Shown piece by piece: positions 32,760-39,971 of a stretch of DNA of 61,054 nucleotides (the first letter of the stretch is position 1; each line of letters opens with the position of its first letter). Source of the DNA: Deltaproteobacteria bacterium (lineage in GTDB: Bacteria; Desulfobacterota; GWC2-55-46; UBA9637). The position numbers were made by a program, and so were the translations under genes. A model generated the notes under the pieces. It did not search any database and was not told where the DNA came from. It saw only the letters and a program-made list of their open reading frames with translations. The stretch is from the NCBI GenBank assembly GCA_016219285.1, contig JACRNJ010000038.1, positions 1-61,054 of the forward strand, read 5' to 3'.

Positions 32760-33102
32760 TGCCTGTCTCCTTTAGCACTTTTTCTATAAGGGGCTTGATT
32801 TGCGATATCTTCTCCGTTACAGTCAACCACACAGTTTCAATGTCAACACCAAAATAAGCATGAATCAGGACATCCCTCATGCCAGCCATATCTTGCCAGG
32901 GGACACCCGTATATTTCTGACGGAGATTGTCCGGCACATGCTTTGTCGCTTCGCCTATAACTTCTAATGCCCTTATGACAGCATAGGCTGTCTTATCGTC
33001 ATTTTGAAAGACTTCATAGTCCATGCTGCCGACAAAACCTTGGGCCTTGTTCATAGCATCCAGTATATCTTGAAGATAATCCTTGTAACTCCGATCTACC
33101 AT
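32746..33102 (-). CDS. hepT: HepT-like HEPN ribonuclease toxin
   Basis: DYLQDILDAMNKAQGFV at the N-terminus, AYAVIRALEVIGEATKHVPD in the middle and MRDVLIHAYFGVDIETVW near residue 85 are the HepT signature; RDVLIHAY holds the R-x4-6-H catalytic pair of HEPN RNases and the tyrosine modified by MntA. 118 aa. The gene is upstream of, and overlaps, its MNT partner, the usual order toxin then antitoxin. Confidence 0.88.
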   Translation of the reverse strand: MVDRSYKDYLQDILDAMNKAQGFVGSMDYEVFQNDDKTAYAVIRALEVIGEATKHVPDNLRQKYTGVPWQDMAGMRDVLIHAYFGVDIETVWLTVTEKISQIKPLIEKVLKETGNEKG

Positions 33103-33135
33103 ATAACCTCATTGATCTTAGAAAAAATGGGTCTG

Positions 33136-33238
33136 ATTTTTCCCCTCCACCCCTCGCAATCCCAACCCCTTTATCCTTCACCGTCCCTGCGGAACATCTT
33201 CCAGCAGCCCTTCTATCTCTCTCATCCGGTGGGCTATG
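33136..33238 (-). repeat. Toxin-antitoxin array repeat, copy 2
   Basis: Same core as copy 1 (CAATCCCAACCCCTTTATCC, TTCACCGTCCCTGCGGAAC, CAGCCCTTCTATCTCTCTCA, TCCGGTGGGC) in the same orientation, with ATTTTTCCCCTCCACC at its left edge. Confidence 0.85.
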
Positions 33239-33255
33239 ACAGCCTTTCTGGCACC

Positions 33256-33807
33256 TCACGCCAGACCTAACTTTTCCATCAGCCTTTCGAGCCTTTTATC
33301 AACTCTTGCCCTCTTTGCCAGATTACGCAATCTTTTTAAATCATACTCGGCTTCGACTAAAAGCTTTGATGCATCTGCGATGTCTTGAAAGCTACCCGCC
33401 TTCAGCTTAAGCGCTATCAAACCTTCCGGCCTGACCAGAGGAATGGAGACGCCCTTCAACACCTCAACCGCCATGCCTTCTTTAACTATCTCCGCTTCCC
33501 ATTTCCTGATTGCAAATATTATATCAACAGGAACCTCTTCAGTTGATATGGCCTTTATGCAGAATTTTATATCATCTTCCGGGCCTCCTATTTCGAGGCT
33601 TCCTTTAAAACCTGATGTTAAGAGCTTCTTCAGGACTTCTTCAATTGTGGAGCGGTTAGTAACAGATAAATCAGCCAGTATATCTATGTCCTTTGTCGCC
33701 CTTGGCGCAACCCAGCCGCCGACAGCCAACCCGCCTATAAGGGCATACGCTTTTACGTCTCCGGTATGTCCAAGAATTTTGATTATCTCTTTGAGGGTCT
33801 TTTCCAT
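33256..33807 (-). CDS. AbiEii-like nucleotidyltransferase
   Basis: ALIGGLAVGGWVAPRATKDIDILAD is a nucleotidyltransferase signature of the type found in AbiEii/MenT and MJ1435-like toxins: GG..V, R.T.DID. VPVDIIFAIRKWE and IPLVRPEGLIALKLKAGSFQDIADASKLL follow, as in that family. 183 aa. It overlaps the next upstream gene by 25 bases, forming a pair. Whether it is toxin (tRNA-modifying) or antitoxin cannot be read from sequence. Confidence 0.8.
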   Translation of the reverse strand: MEKTLKEIIKILGHTGDVKAYALIGGLAVGGWVAPRATKDIDILADLSVTNRSTIEEVLKKLLTSGFKGSLEIGGPEDDIKFCIKAISTEEVPVDIIFAIRKWEAEIVKEGMAVEVLKGVSIPLVRPEGLIALKLKAGSFQDIADASKLLVEAEYDLKRLRNLAKRARVDKRLERLMEKLGLA

Positions 33808-33971
33808 ACGAGTTCTTCCGAAAGCCGGATGGACTCTTTAAGTCTTTCGGCTACTGTTTTCCGGGTAACAGACTTTAGCAGCACATCAATCCTTACTCCT
33901 TTTCTGTCAGGAAATAATTCATCATAGATGCTCATAATCTCATCAAAACCTAACACCTTGCTTTTTCTCAT
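33783..33971 (-). CDS. Small partner of the nucleotidyltransferase (62 aa)
   Basis: A charged, probably helical protein, MRKSKVLGFDEIMSIYDELF and so on, ending ELVWKRPSKR. No recognised motif. It is upstream of and overlaps the nucleotidyltransferase by 25 bases, so it is probably the other half of a two-gene toxin-antitoxin module. Its function is inferred only from position. Confidence 0.6.
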   Translation of the reverse strand: MRKSKVLGFDEIMSIYDELFPDRKGVRIDVLLKSVTRKTVAERLKESIRLSEELVWKRPSKR

Positions 33972-33985
33972 ATTTACACCTTATC

Positions 33986-34408
33986 TTAATTTAATCCCTT
34001 AAATATCCTGACACCGCACTTTAGCGCGGCCCTTCTTAATGCCTTGTCCTGTGTGGCTATGGGCGCGCCTTCGCGCATGGCAAGCTCAAGATATGATGCA
34101 TCGTAAGAGGACAACTTATGCTCTCTGGCAAGCTGAAGAGTTTCGGAAAGGGCATGCCTTGAGGTTTGAACATCCACGTGGATGGGCAAAGAGCCGAGCA
34201 GGCTGATAAACCGCGCCGCCCTTGCCTCAGTGCTTCTGCCTCTCCTTTCGGATACGATGAGCGTATTTGCAACCTCAAGAGGCCATACCGATGGCACGAT
34301 ACATTCATATTTGCCGAGACTTTCCAGAACGGCTTCCGTGTAGGAACTCGCCTCATCTTCAAAATACCATGCCATAACCACGGAATTGTCTATAACCAGC
34401 GATTTCAC
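33986..34408 (-). CDS. vapC: VapC-family PIN-domain toxin
   Basis: PIN-domain ribonuclease with acidic metal ligands in LVIDNSVVMAWYFED (Asp6), WPLEVANTL (Glu), LSSYDASYLELAMR (Asp) and PIATQDKALRRAA (Asp). 140 aa, normal. It overlaps the Phd-like antitoxin gene by four bases (ATGA-type) in the expected antitoxin-then-toxin order on the minus strand. Confidence 0.92.
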   Translation of the reverse strand: MKSLVIDNSVVMAWYFEDEASSYTEAVLESLGKYECIVPSVWPLEVANTLIVSERRGRSTEARAARFISLLGSLPIHVDVQTSRHALSETLQLAREHKLSSYDASYLELAMREGAPIATQDKALRRAALKCGVRIFKGLN

Positions 34409-34632
34409 CTGCGCCCCTCTTCGATCATCTTCCTGATGGTTATGCCGCTCGTGTATCCTTTATTAAACCGCTTCAACTCATCTATAACTGTCCGCAAATC
34501 TTTCTTTTTGGGAGGCTCCACCGGAACCAGCAGGGCTATGGGCGAGCCGTGTTTGGTAATGGTGTATTGTTCTCCTTTTTTGACCCTCTCCAGTATTTGA
34601 GCCAAATGGGTCTTGGCTTCGTAAGCGCTCAT
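34405..34632 (-). CDS. Phd/YefM-family antitoxin
   Basis: SAYEAKTHLAQILERVKKGE and YTITKHGSPIALLVP are the DNA-binding fold of Phd/YefM antitoxins. The C-terminal LRTVIDELKRFNKGYTSGIT probably wraps the PIN toxin. 75 aa. It should repress its own operon and neutralise VapC. Confidence 0.9.
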   Translation of the reverse strand: MSAYEAKTHLAQILERVKKGEQYTITKHGSPIALLVPVEPPKKKDLRTVIDELKRFNKGYTSGITIRKMIEEGRR

Positions 34633-34701
34633 AAAGCATCCGCTTATGCAATCCGTAAGAAATGAGGGACATCCATGATAAGCAGGGGGAAAGGCGACTG
34701 C

Positions 34702-34803
34702 TTTATTCCCCTCACCCTCGTCACCCCAACCCCTTTACCCTTCACCATCCCTGCGGAACCTTTCTACCAGCCTTTCCATCTTCCTCATCCGGCAAGCACA
34801 GTC
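34702..34803 (-). repeat. Toxin-antitoxin array repeat, copy 3
   Basis: CCCCAACCCCTTTACCC, TTCACCATCCCTGCGGAACC, CAGCCTTTCCATCTTCCTCA and TCCGGCAAGC match the other copies in the same orientation, with TTTATTCCCCTCACCC at the left edge. Confidence 0.85.
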
Positions 34804-34821
34804 CATCCTACGCCGCTGCTT

Positions 34822-35207
34822 TTAAATGACAGGAAGGATTCCAGATGTTGCTATTTCTTCGTCTTCTGTAAGTATGCTTACTTCCTCTCTCAATATATTC
34901 TTGTAAACAAGACCTGTCCCAACTATCAAAGCATCGTGGATATTGAGGCTGTCAGGCATCTTTTCAACAATGTCTTCGTCCACAGGGTAAACAACGCAGT
35001 TTCAGATTCACTGAGGTATTCTAAAACCATATCGAAATCTATATTGATACGTTTGATTGAAATGAGGCGCTTGATATCTGCAAGCACAATGGCGGGAAAG
35101 ACAAAGTTGTTGCCTTTGTTTATAAGAATTTGACGGCGCTGCGGCTTTAATCTATTGTTCTTATCTAAAAACCATATAAGTATATGGGTGTCAACAATAT
35201 AGGTCAT
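34822..35207 (-). pseudogene. PIN-domain toxin gene broken by a frameshift
   Basis: The first ~80 codons encode a PIN start: YIVDTHILIWFLDKN, VFPAIVLADIKRLIS and YLSESETALF. The frame then shifts near 34985; in the next frame the protein continues PVDEDIVEKMPDSLNIHDAL, GTGLVYKNI, VSILTEDEEI and stops at TAA (34822-34824). The C-terminal half, with the catalytic Asp residues of HDAL and TEDEE, is therefore out of frame. It overlaps its probable antitoxin by four bases. Either a real inactivation or a sequencing error. Confidence 0.75.
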
Positions 35208-35392
35208 ATCTTGTTCTTAAAGGAGTATTCATATTTTTTGATCTCTTCAAGAGATATATCCATTTTACCCTCATAGACTCCATATAAATCCGATAAGAAC
35301 TTTCCTTTTTTAGGAGCAATAATTTTCGACTTCAGCGCCTTCAATTGCTGCTCCAGACTTTCAATCTGCAGTTTCATTACTGCTTCTTTCAT
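35204..35392 (-). CDS. Putative antitoxin of the adjacent PIN toxin
   Basis: 62 residues: MKLQIESLEQQLKALKSK is a coiled-coil-like stretch and LYGVYEGKMDISLEEIKKYE the C-terminal part. LYG.YEG..D.S.EEI is a pattern that I recall from antitoxins paired with PIN proteins. Four-base overlap with the PIN gene and AAGGAGGTC upstream. An internal ATG 18 bases downstream is an alternative start. Confidence 0.7.
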   Translation of the reverse strand: MKEAVMKLQIESLEQQLKALKSKIIAPKKGKFLSDLYGVYEGKMDISLEEIKKYEYSFKNKI

Positions 35393-35479
35393 AAAACAGA
35401 CCTCCTTACTTGCTGCTTTATAAATTCTATATCATAATATTGGCTTATTCTATAGCTAAAAAAGAAAGGCGAGCCAGAT

Positions 35480-35578
35480 TTATTCCTCTCACCCCTTGCA
35501 ATCCCAACCCCTTTACCCTTCACCGTCCCTGTTGAACCTCTCCACAGCCCTTCTATCTCTCTCATCCTGTGGCAAGGC
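35480..35578 (-). repeat. Toxin-antitoxin array repeat, copy 4
   Basis: CAATCCCAACCCCTTTACCC, TTCACCGTCCCTGTTGAACC, CAGCCCTTCTATCTCTCTCA and TCCTGTGGCAAGG, preceded by ATTTATTCCTCTCACC. It ends four bases before the stop codon of the next gene. Confidence 0.85.
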
Positions 35579-35581
35579 AGC

Positions 35582-35884
35582 TTATTTTTTATAATTCCTC
35601 AATATCCTCTCCCTATCTTCACTTTCCTTATCCACCTTATAATAAATCTCAATAAACTCTATCCAGTCCTCTTCTCCGTGATATGCATAGATGACCCTTA
35701 TCCACGATTGCACACCCTTCCCTTTCAGCGCCTTGCAGGCTAATTTATTGGCTTTGTATATTTTCGTGGAATGGATGCCACCGATAGAAACATTCGAGGG
35801 CAAGCCAAGATTGGATATGTGAAAAATAGCCCCGCTGTCAATATTTTGCTTGTGAAAGGCATTGAGAGCAACCTTTATAAACAT
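35582..35884 (-). CDS. Possible orphan RelE/HigB-like toxin (100 aa)
   Basis: The C-terminal half, RVIYAYHGEEDWIEFIEIY and KVDKESEDRERI, resembles the final strand and helix of RelE-like mRNA interferases in pattern only. The N-terminal part (KVALNAFHKQNIDSGAIFH) is not diagnostic. The frame is open upstream for ~16 codons without a start, so the 5' end may be truncated; I chose the ATG at 35884. No antitoxin gene lies upstream, where a plus-strand promoter starts. Confidence 0.45.
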   Translation of the reverse strand: MFIKVALNAFHKQNIDSGAIFHISNLGLPSNVSIGGIHSTKIYKANKLACKALKGKGVQSWIRVIYAYHGEEDWIEFIEIYYKVDKESEDRERILRNYKK

Positions 35885-35930
35885 TCGCAAATCCTCTGCG
35901 AGCGATGAGAACCGCTTAATTAATTTTCAA

Positions 35931-35958
35931 TTGACAATAAAAAAATTTCGTGTATATT
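35931..35958 (+). promoter_or_regulatory. Candidate promoter of the long DksA-like gene
   Basis: TTGACA (35931-35936) and TATATT (35953-35958) are 16 bases apart, 12 bases before the ATG at 35971, giving a very short leader. Confidence 0.55.
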
Positions 35959-35970
35959 ACATAACCCATT

Positions 35971-36573
35971 ATGGCGAACTCAAAGAAAAAGAAACTAAAG
36001 GTAGAAACAAAGAAAGTTGCAACAAAAATAAAAAAGGCTAAACCTATGAGCAACTCAAGGGGCAAACAAAAAAACATTGCAAGAAAAAGCAGTGAAAAAT
36101 CCACTGTCAAAGTTTTGCCAAAGCATACGCCGCCTGCCAACCTCAGACCGAAGGGGTCTTTTAAAAAAGAAATTACAAAAAAACTTCTAAAGGCCAAAGA
36201 AGAGCTGCTGGCAGAAGTAGCTGAAAAGATAAAGAATGAGAGCAATTCTCTTAAATTAGAGATTGGTGATATTTACGACATTGCAAGCAATGAGAGGGAT
36301 AGAGAATTAACCCTCATACTTGGCGACAGAGACAGGGAAAAGCTGGCAGAGATAGAAGAAGCCCTTATACGTATTGAAAATGGAAGTTACGGGCTTTGCG
36401 ATGAATGCGGCGAATCTATAACCGAAGGAAGGCTTATGGCCATGCCTTTTACAAAAGTCTGCATAGATTGCAAATCAAAAGATGAAAGAGAAAAAGGCGC
36501 CAGAAAACGGTATGAGGAAGAACATGGGCTGCCCATGCTGGAAAAGACAGAAGTCGAAGAAGAAGAATTTTAA
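35971..36573 (+). CDS. DksA/TraR-type zinc-finger protein with lysine-rich N-terminal tail
   Basis: Residues about 110-185 form the DksA-type coiled coil and zinc finger: ERDRELTLILGDRDREKLAE, ALIRIENGSYGLCDECGESI and VCIDCKSKDE (CxxC...CxxC). The first ~65 residues are a basic low-complexity tail (KKKKLKVETKKVATKIKKAK, then KQKNIARKSSEKSTVK) not found in ordinary DksA; it could bind nucleic acid. Such proteins bind the RNA polymerase secondary channel or act as regulators. A second, short relative lies at 60261-60629. Confidence 0.85.
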   Translation: MANSKKKKLKVETKKVATKIKKAKPMSNSRGKQKNIARKSSEKSTVKVLPKHTPPANLRPKGSFKKEITKKLLKAKEELLAEVAEKIKNESNSLKLEIGDIYDIASNERDRELTLILGDRDREKLAEIEEALIRIENGSYGLCDECGESITEGRLMAMPFTKVCIDCKSKDEREKGARKRYEEEHGLPMLEKTEVEEEEF

Positions 36574-36729
36574 CTGCGGTTGGAAACCTTTCAATCTTAA
36601 AATTTGAACCATTATTGCATTTTTACAAACCCGTTTGAGTTTACTGTTGAAAGCACAATATTGTATCTCTCTCTAATTTGGGAACCTCCCTTTCTAACGA
36701 AGTAAATCTATCTAAACCCATTTTCATTC

Positions 36730-37779
36730 ATGAGCAATCACAAAAAGAATAGCGATAAGAAGGCGCTTACTATTGCAATAACCGTGCTGGTTTTTACAAT
36801 TACCGCAATAGCTATTTATAACAAAAAACCTTCGGAGATAAAATATACCAGAACCCTTATGGGGACTATTATAGAGATTACTCTTGTGGGCGATGATGAG
36901 GTAAGATTGAACAGGGCGGCAGAGGCTGCGTTTGATGAGATTAAAAGGTTTGAAAATATAATGAGCTATTACAAAAAGGATAGCGATGTTGACAGGATAA
37001 ATGCATCGGCAGGAAAAAAGGCTGCGGCAATTTCCAATGAAACGCTTGAGGTAATAGAAACATCCCTGAATGTATCTCGAATTACAAACGGCGCATTTGA
37101 TATAACCATGGGCGTCTTGGGAAAGGTCTGGCATTTTACAAAAGATGATAAAGGAGAACTGACTACACCATCCACCAAAGAGGTTAAAAGGCTTCTTCCG
37201 CTTATAGATTTTCATAGTATAATAGTTGATAAAAAAAATTCTACGGTCAAACTGGCAAAACAGGGAATGAAGATAAACCTTGGCGGCATTGCAAAAGGGT
37301 ATATCATTGGCAGGGCAGCTGAGGTATTAAAGAAACTTGGCATTAAAAGAGGGATTATACATGCGGGCGGCGATATGGCGATGTTTAATGAACCGGCCAG
37401 CGCTCCATGGCTTATAGGCATTCAGGACCCGCGCAATAAGGATAAGATTATTGGCGCCGTCAAAGTTTCTAATAAAGCAGTCAGCACATCAGGCGATTAC
37501 GAACGATTTTTTATAAAAGACGGCAAGAGATACCACCACATCATGGACCCGGCCACCGGTTTTCCAGCCAACAAATCAATGGCTGTGACAATTGTAGCAG
37601 ATGACCCAACTACTGCAGATGCCCTATCAACCGCAGTATTTATAATGGGGCCAGATAAAGGCATGAAGCTGATTCAAGAACTTCCTGTTGTGGAAGGATT
37701 GATAATAGGGGCGGATGGGAAGGTAACAATATCTTCTGGCCTAAAGGGGAAGGTGGACATTTTTGAAAAACAAAACTGA
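36730..37779 (+). CDS. apbE: FAD:protein FMN transferase ApbE
   Basis: ApbE attaches FMN covalently to threonine of flavoproteins such as RnfG/NqrC. Visible blocks: MGTIIEITLVGDD, GAFDITMGVLGKVWHF, KINLGGIAKGYIIGRAAEVL, IIHAGGDMAMF and HHIMDPATGFPANKSMAVT with the Mg2+ ligands. An N-terminal hydrophobic segment (LTIAITVLVFTITAIAI) anchors it to the inner membrane, facing the periplasm; there is no lipobox cysteine. The 3' end overlaps the next frame by 17 bases. Confidence 0.92.
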   Translation: MSNHKKNSDKKALTIAITVLVFTITAIAIYNKKPSEIKYTRTLMGTIIEITLVGDDEVRLNRAAEAAFDEIKRFENIMSYYKKDSDVDRINASAGKKAAAISNETLEVIETSLNVSRITNGAFDITMGVLGKVWHFTKDDKGELTTPSTKEVKRLLPLIDFHSIIVDKKNSTVKLAKQGMKINLGGIAKGYIIGRAAEVLKKLGIKRGIIHAGGDMAMFNEPASAPWLIGIQDPRNKDKIIGAVKVSNKAVSTSGDYERFFIKDGKRYHHIMDPATGFPANKSMAVTIVADDPTTADALSTAVFIMGPDKGMKLIQELPVVEGLIIGADGKVTISSGLKGKVDIFEKQN

Positions 37780-38191
37780 AAACTTGCCTCTCATGTTTCA
37801 GGATAGGGTGGAAGAATTTAAAAACAAGCCTGCCCTTTTAAAGCAGGATAAATATATAAAGGATGTCGTCATTTTTGGCGATAAAAAACCTCATCTTGTT
37901 GCCCTGATAGTTCCAGAACTGGAAAGATTAAAGGAATATTGCAATGGTATGAAAATTTCATATGATAATGATAAAGAACTGATAAATGACAGAAGGATTT
38001 ACAGGTTTTATGAAGATATAATCCACAAGATGCTAAAGGATTTGGCAAGATTTGAGCAGATAAGAAGATTTGCCCTGATACCCGAATTTACACAAGATGC
38101 CGGCGAACTTACCCCCACCTTGAAGATAAAAAGACAGGTTGTGGAGGAAAAGTATAAAGATGTTGTAGATGAATTGTATGCTGCATTGTAG
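37763..38191 (+). pseudogene. Internally deleted long-chain acyl-CoA synthetase
   Basis: The first ~27 residues (NLPLMFQDRVEEFKNKPALL) match the extreme N-terminus of AMP-forming acyl-CoA ligases. Without a frameshift the sequence continues DKYIKDVVIFGDKKPHLVAL, IVPELERLKEY, MLKDLARFEQIRRFALIPE and GELTPTLKIKRQVVEEKY, the C-terminal domain. The central ~430-470 residues, including the P-loop and adenylation core, are missing. The 142-aa frame is intact, but such a protein could not activate a fatty acid. Either a clean in-frame deletion or an assembly collapse. Confidence 0.75.
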
Positions 38192-38198
38192 GCTGAAC

Positions 38199-38335
38199 CC
38201 AAAAACATTGATTTTTGGGACAAACCCTCACGAGCCATTGGCTCACAAAGGAGGATGAAAATAGTAGGGTGGGCTTTGCCCACCATTACAAAGGACAATG
38301 TTTACGATGGGCACAGCCCACCCTACGAGTCTATA
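38199..38335. repeat. Hairpin repeats in the gap before the nicotinate phosphoribosyltransferase
   Basis: CCCAAAAACATTGATTTTTGGG (in two arms of about 8) is followed by GTAGGGTGGGCTTTGCCCAC at 38264-38284, whose outer arms pair with GTGGGC-type sequence at 38307-38329 (GGGCACAGCCCACCCTAC). Two independent hairpin families lie side by side. Confidence 0.65.
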
Positions 38336-38380
38336 CAAATCAATAGGTTATAAATGTATTTTCGGAGTAAACCAATGTTT

Positions 38381-39570
38381 TTATTTAACCGGCAATAACG
38401 ATACGTTCCCAAGCTGCTTTACAACATGCTCCCTGAGAGCCTTTGGCTTTGGCAACTTTCTTACAACCTTTCCTTTGTGAATCAATGGCTGCAAAAGTCC
38501 TTGGTAATTTCCACCGCAAGCGCATTTCTTGTTCCCAATCTCCTGCTTGGGAACACCTTTTAAAGGAGCGATTTTGTCATTGCCGCATTTTCTGCACCTG
38601 AGAATATCTTTTGCGCCTGACCATTTGCCCCTCTTTGCCATGGGCTTGCCTTGTATCTCCATTATATCCATTGCAAAGTCCACAACCGGCGCATTGCTTA
38701 TGCATGTGCCAACGCCAAAGGCATCTACTAATGGTTTAAGCTCCATAACCTCCTTTTCATCAAGCCCGCCGCTGGCAAAGAGCTTTACATCTTTAAATCC
38801 GCGCAAATCCAGCTCCCAACGCACCTCTTCAAAGATGCGGTAGAAATTTCCCCTCCTTGACGCAGGTGTATCAAGCCTTACTGCATAGAGCCTTCCCTTC
38901 ATTGCCTCTGCAACACGGATTGCCTCAAATTTTTCATCATTAAATGTATCAATGAGCGCAACCCGTTTCACCTTTTTATCTATCACTTCATCAAATGCCT
39001 TTATCGCTTCAACAGTATCTCCGAGAATCAGTATCAGGGCATGAGGCATGGTGCCCATCGGGTCCGTCTCAATAAGCTCTGCGCTTAAAATAACTGCAAC
39101 TCCGTCGCACCCGCCTATGTATGCGGCGCGTTCTATCATTGGCGCAACCGCAGGGTGCATCCTGCGGTTGCGCCAAAGCTCACCACCATCCTTTCGCCGG
39201 CAGCAAGCCTTATCCGCGCCGCCTTTGTTGCAACACCTGTTGCCTGACATATAAGCCCGAGCATGGCTGTTTCAAACACAGAAAAATCCGTATACATCCC
39301 CTCTATCTCCATAACAGGCTCAAAGGGTTTGAAGATAGCGCCTTCGTTAAATGTTCGGATATTTACAGGTTTTCCTTGCATTAAATAAGCAACCTCTTCT
39401 ATGCCAGCCAGCACAGCCCACTGCCAGTCATTAGGAAGATTTTTTGCAAAAAACTCAGCCCTTACCCATTTATCAATACCTTTTTTATTAAGTATCTCTA
39501 CGGTTCTGGCAAAATATACATCAGTTGTTTTGCCAGATTTTATATCCTTTGGGTCTGCTATATGGAACAT
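38381..39570 (-). pseudogene. pncB: Nicotinate phosphoribosyltransferase, frameshifted
   Basis: The upstream frame encodes HIADPKDIKSGKTTDVYFAR, WAVLAGIEEVAYLMQGKP, SVFETAMLGLICQATGVATK and AGERMVVSFGA. The downstream frame continues RRMHPAVAPMIERAAYIGGC, DTFNDEKFEAIRVAEAM, LFASGGLDEKEVMELKPLVD and a C-terminal cysteine cluster (CRKCGNDKI, KKCACGGNYQ). One missing base near 39160, inside a palindrome (GGCGCAACCGCAGG against CCTGCGGTTGCGCC), separates them. The enzyme makes nicotinate mononucleotide for NAD salvage. ATG 39570 with GGGAGG is the likely start. The indel may be a sequencing error at the hairpin. Confidence 0.85.
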
Positions 39571-39582
39571 AAGGCCTCCCAT

Positions 39583-39971
39583 ATAATATCTGTCGTCTAA
39601 AAAATAAAACCTTTCCTTTTAAATCAGAATAATATCTCTTTGCATATAAACTCAATCAGTTTCTTAACTTCATCTCTTTTCTTTGTATCTGTAACATCAG
39701 TCTATTGCCTTATTTATCTTTTCCAATCTCTTTAGGTTTCGGTTATTTCCCATTGCTTGCTAATGATATGTCTGCAAATGTCATATTCGTATCAAACTGT
39801 TTGTATCCCATCCTTATCCCCTTTTTTGAGATGTGTTTTGGGAATTATTATAACAGAATTATGCGTGATTTTGTCAAGTGGTTTCAATGATTTACCTTAA
39901 AACGTTGGAAATGTGTTGAAAAAATTGCGGTAGTGATATATTCTGATTAGTATAAAAACGGTATATTTTAT
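39583..39971. other. Intergenic region between divergent genes
   Basis: About 390 AT-rich bases hold no convincing gene. Minus-strand promoter candidate at 39847-39877. Toward the right end, GATATATT (about 39931-39938) and a TTGAAA upstream could serve the U32 gene. No repeats recognised. Confidence 0.5.
39847..39877 (-). promoter_or_regulatory. Candidate promoter of the nicotinate phosphoribosyltransferase gene
   Basis: On the minus strand, TTGACA (39877-39872) is followed after 19 bases by TATAAT (39852-39847). Both boxes are perfect but the spacer is two bases longer than ideal. Confidence 0.4.

Noticed and set aside
32310-35580. Integron cassette array
   Set aside because: I see no integrase, no attI and no RYYYAAC/GTTRRRY core sites; each cassette holds whole operons in one orientation with similar repeats but no imperfect attC-like fold that I could identify.
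39705-39890. 61-codon frame in the divergent gap
   Set aside because: No ribosome binding site, no family features, and it overlaps a plausible minus-strand promoter.
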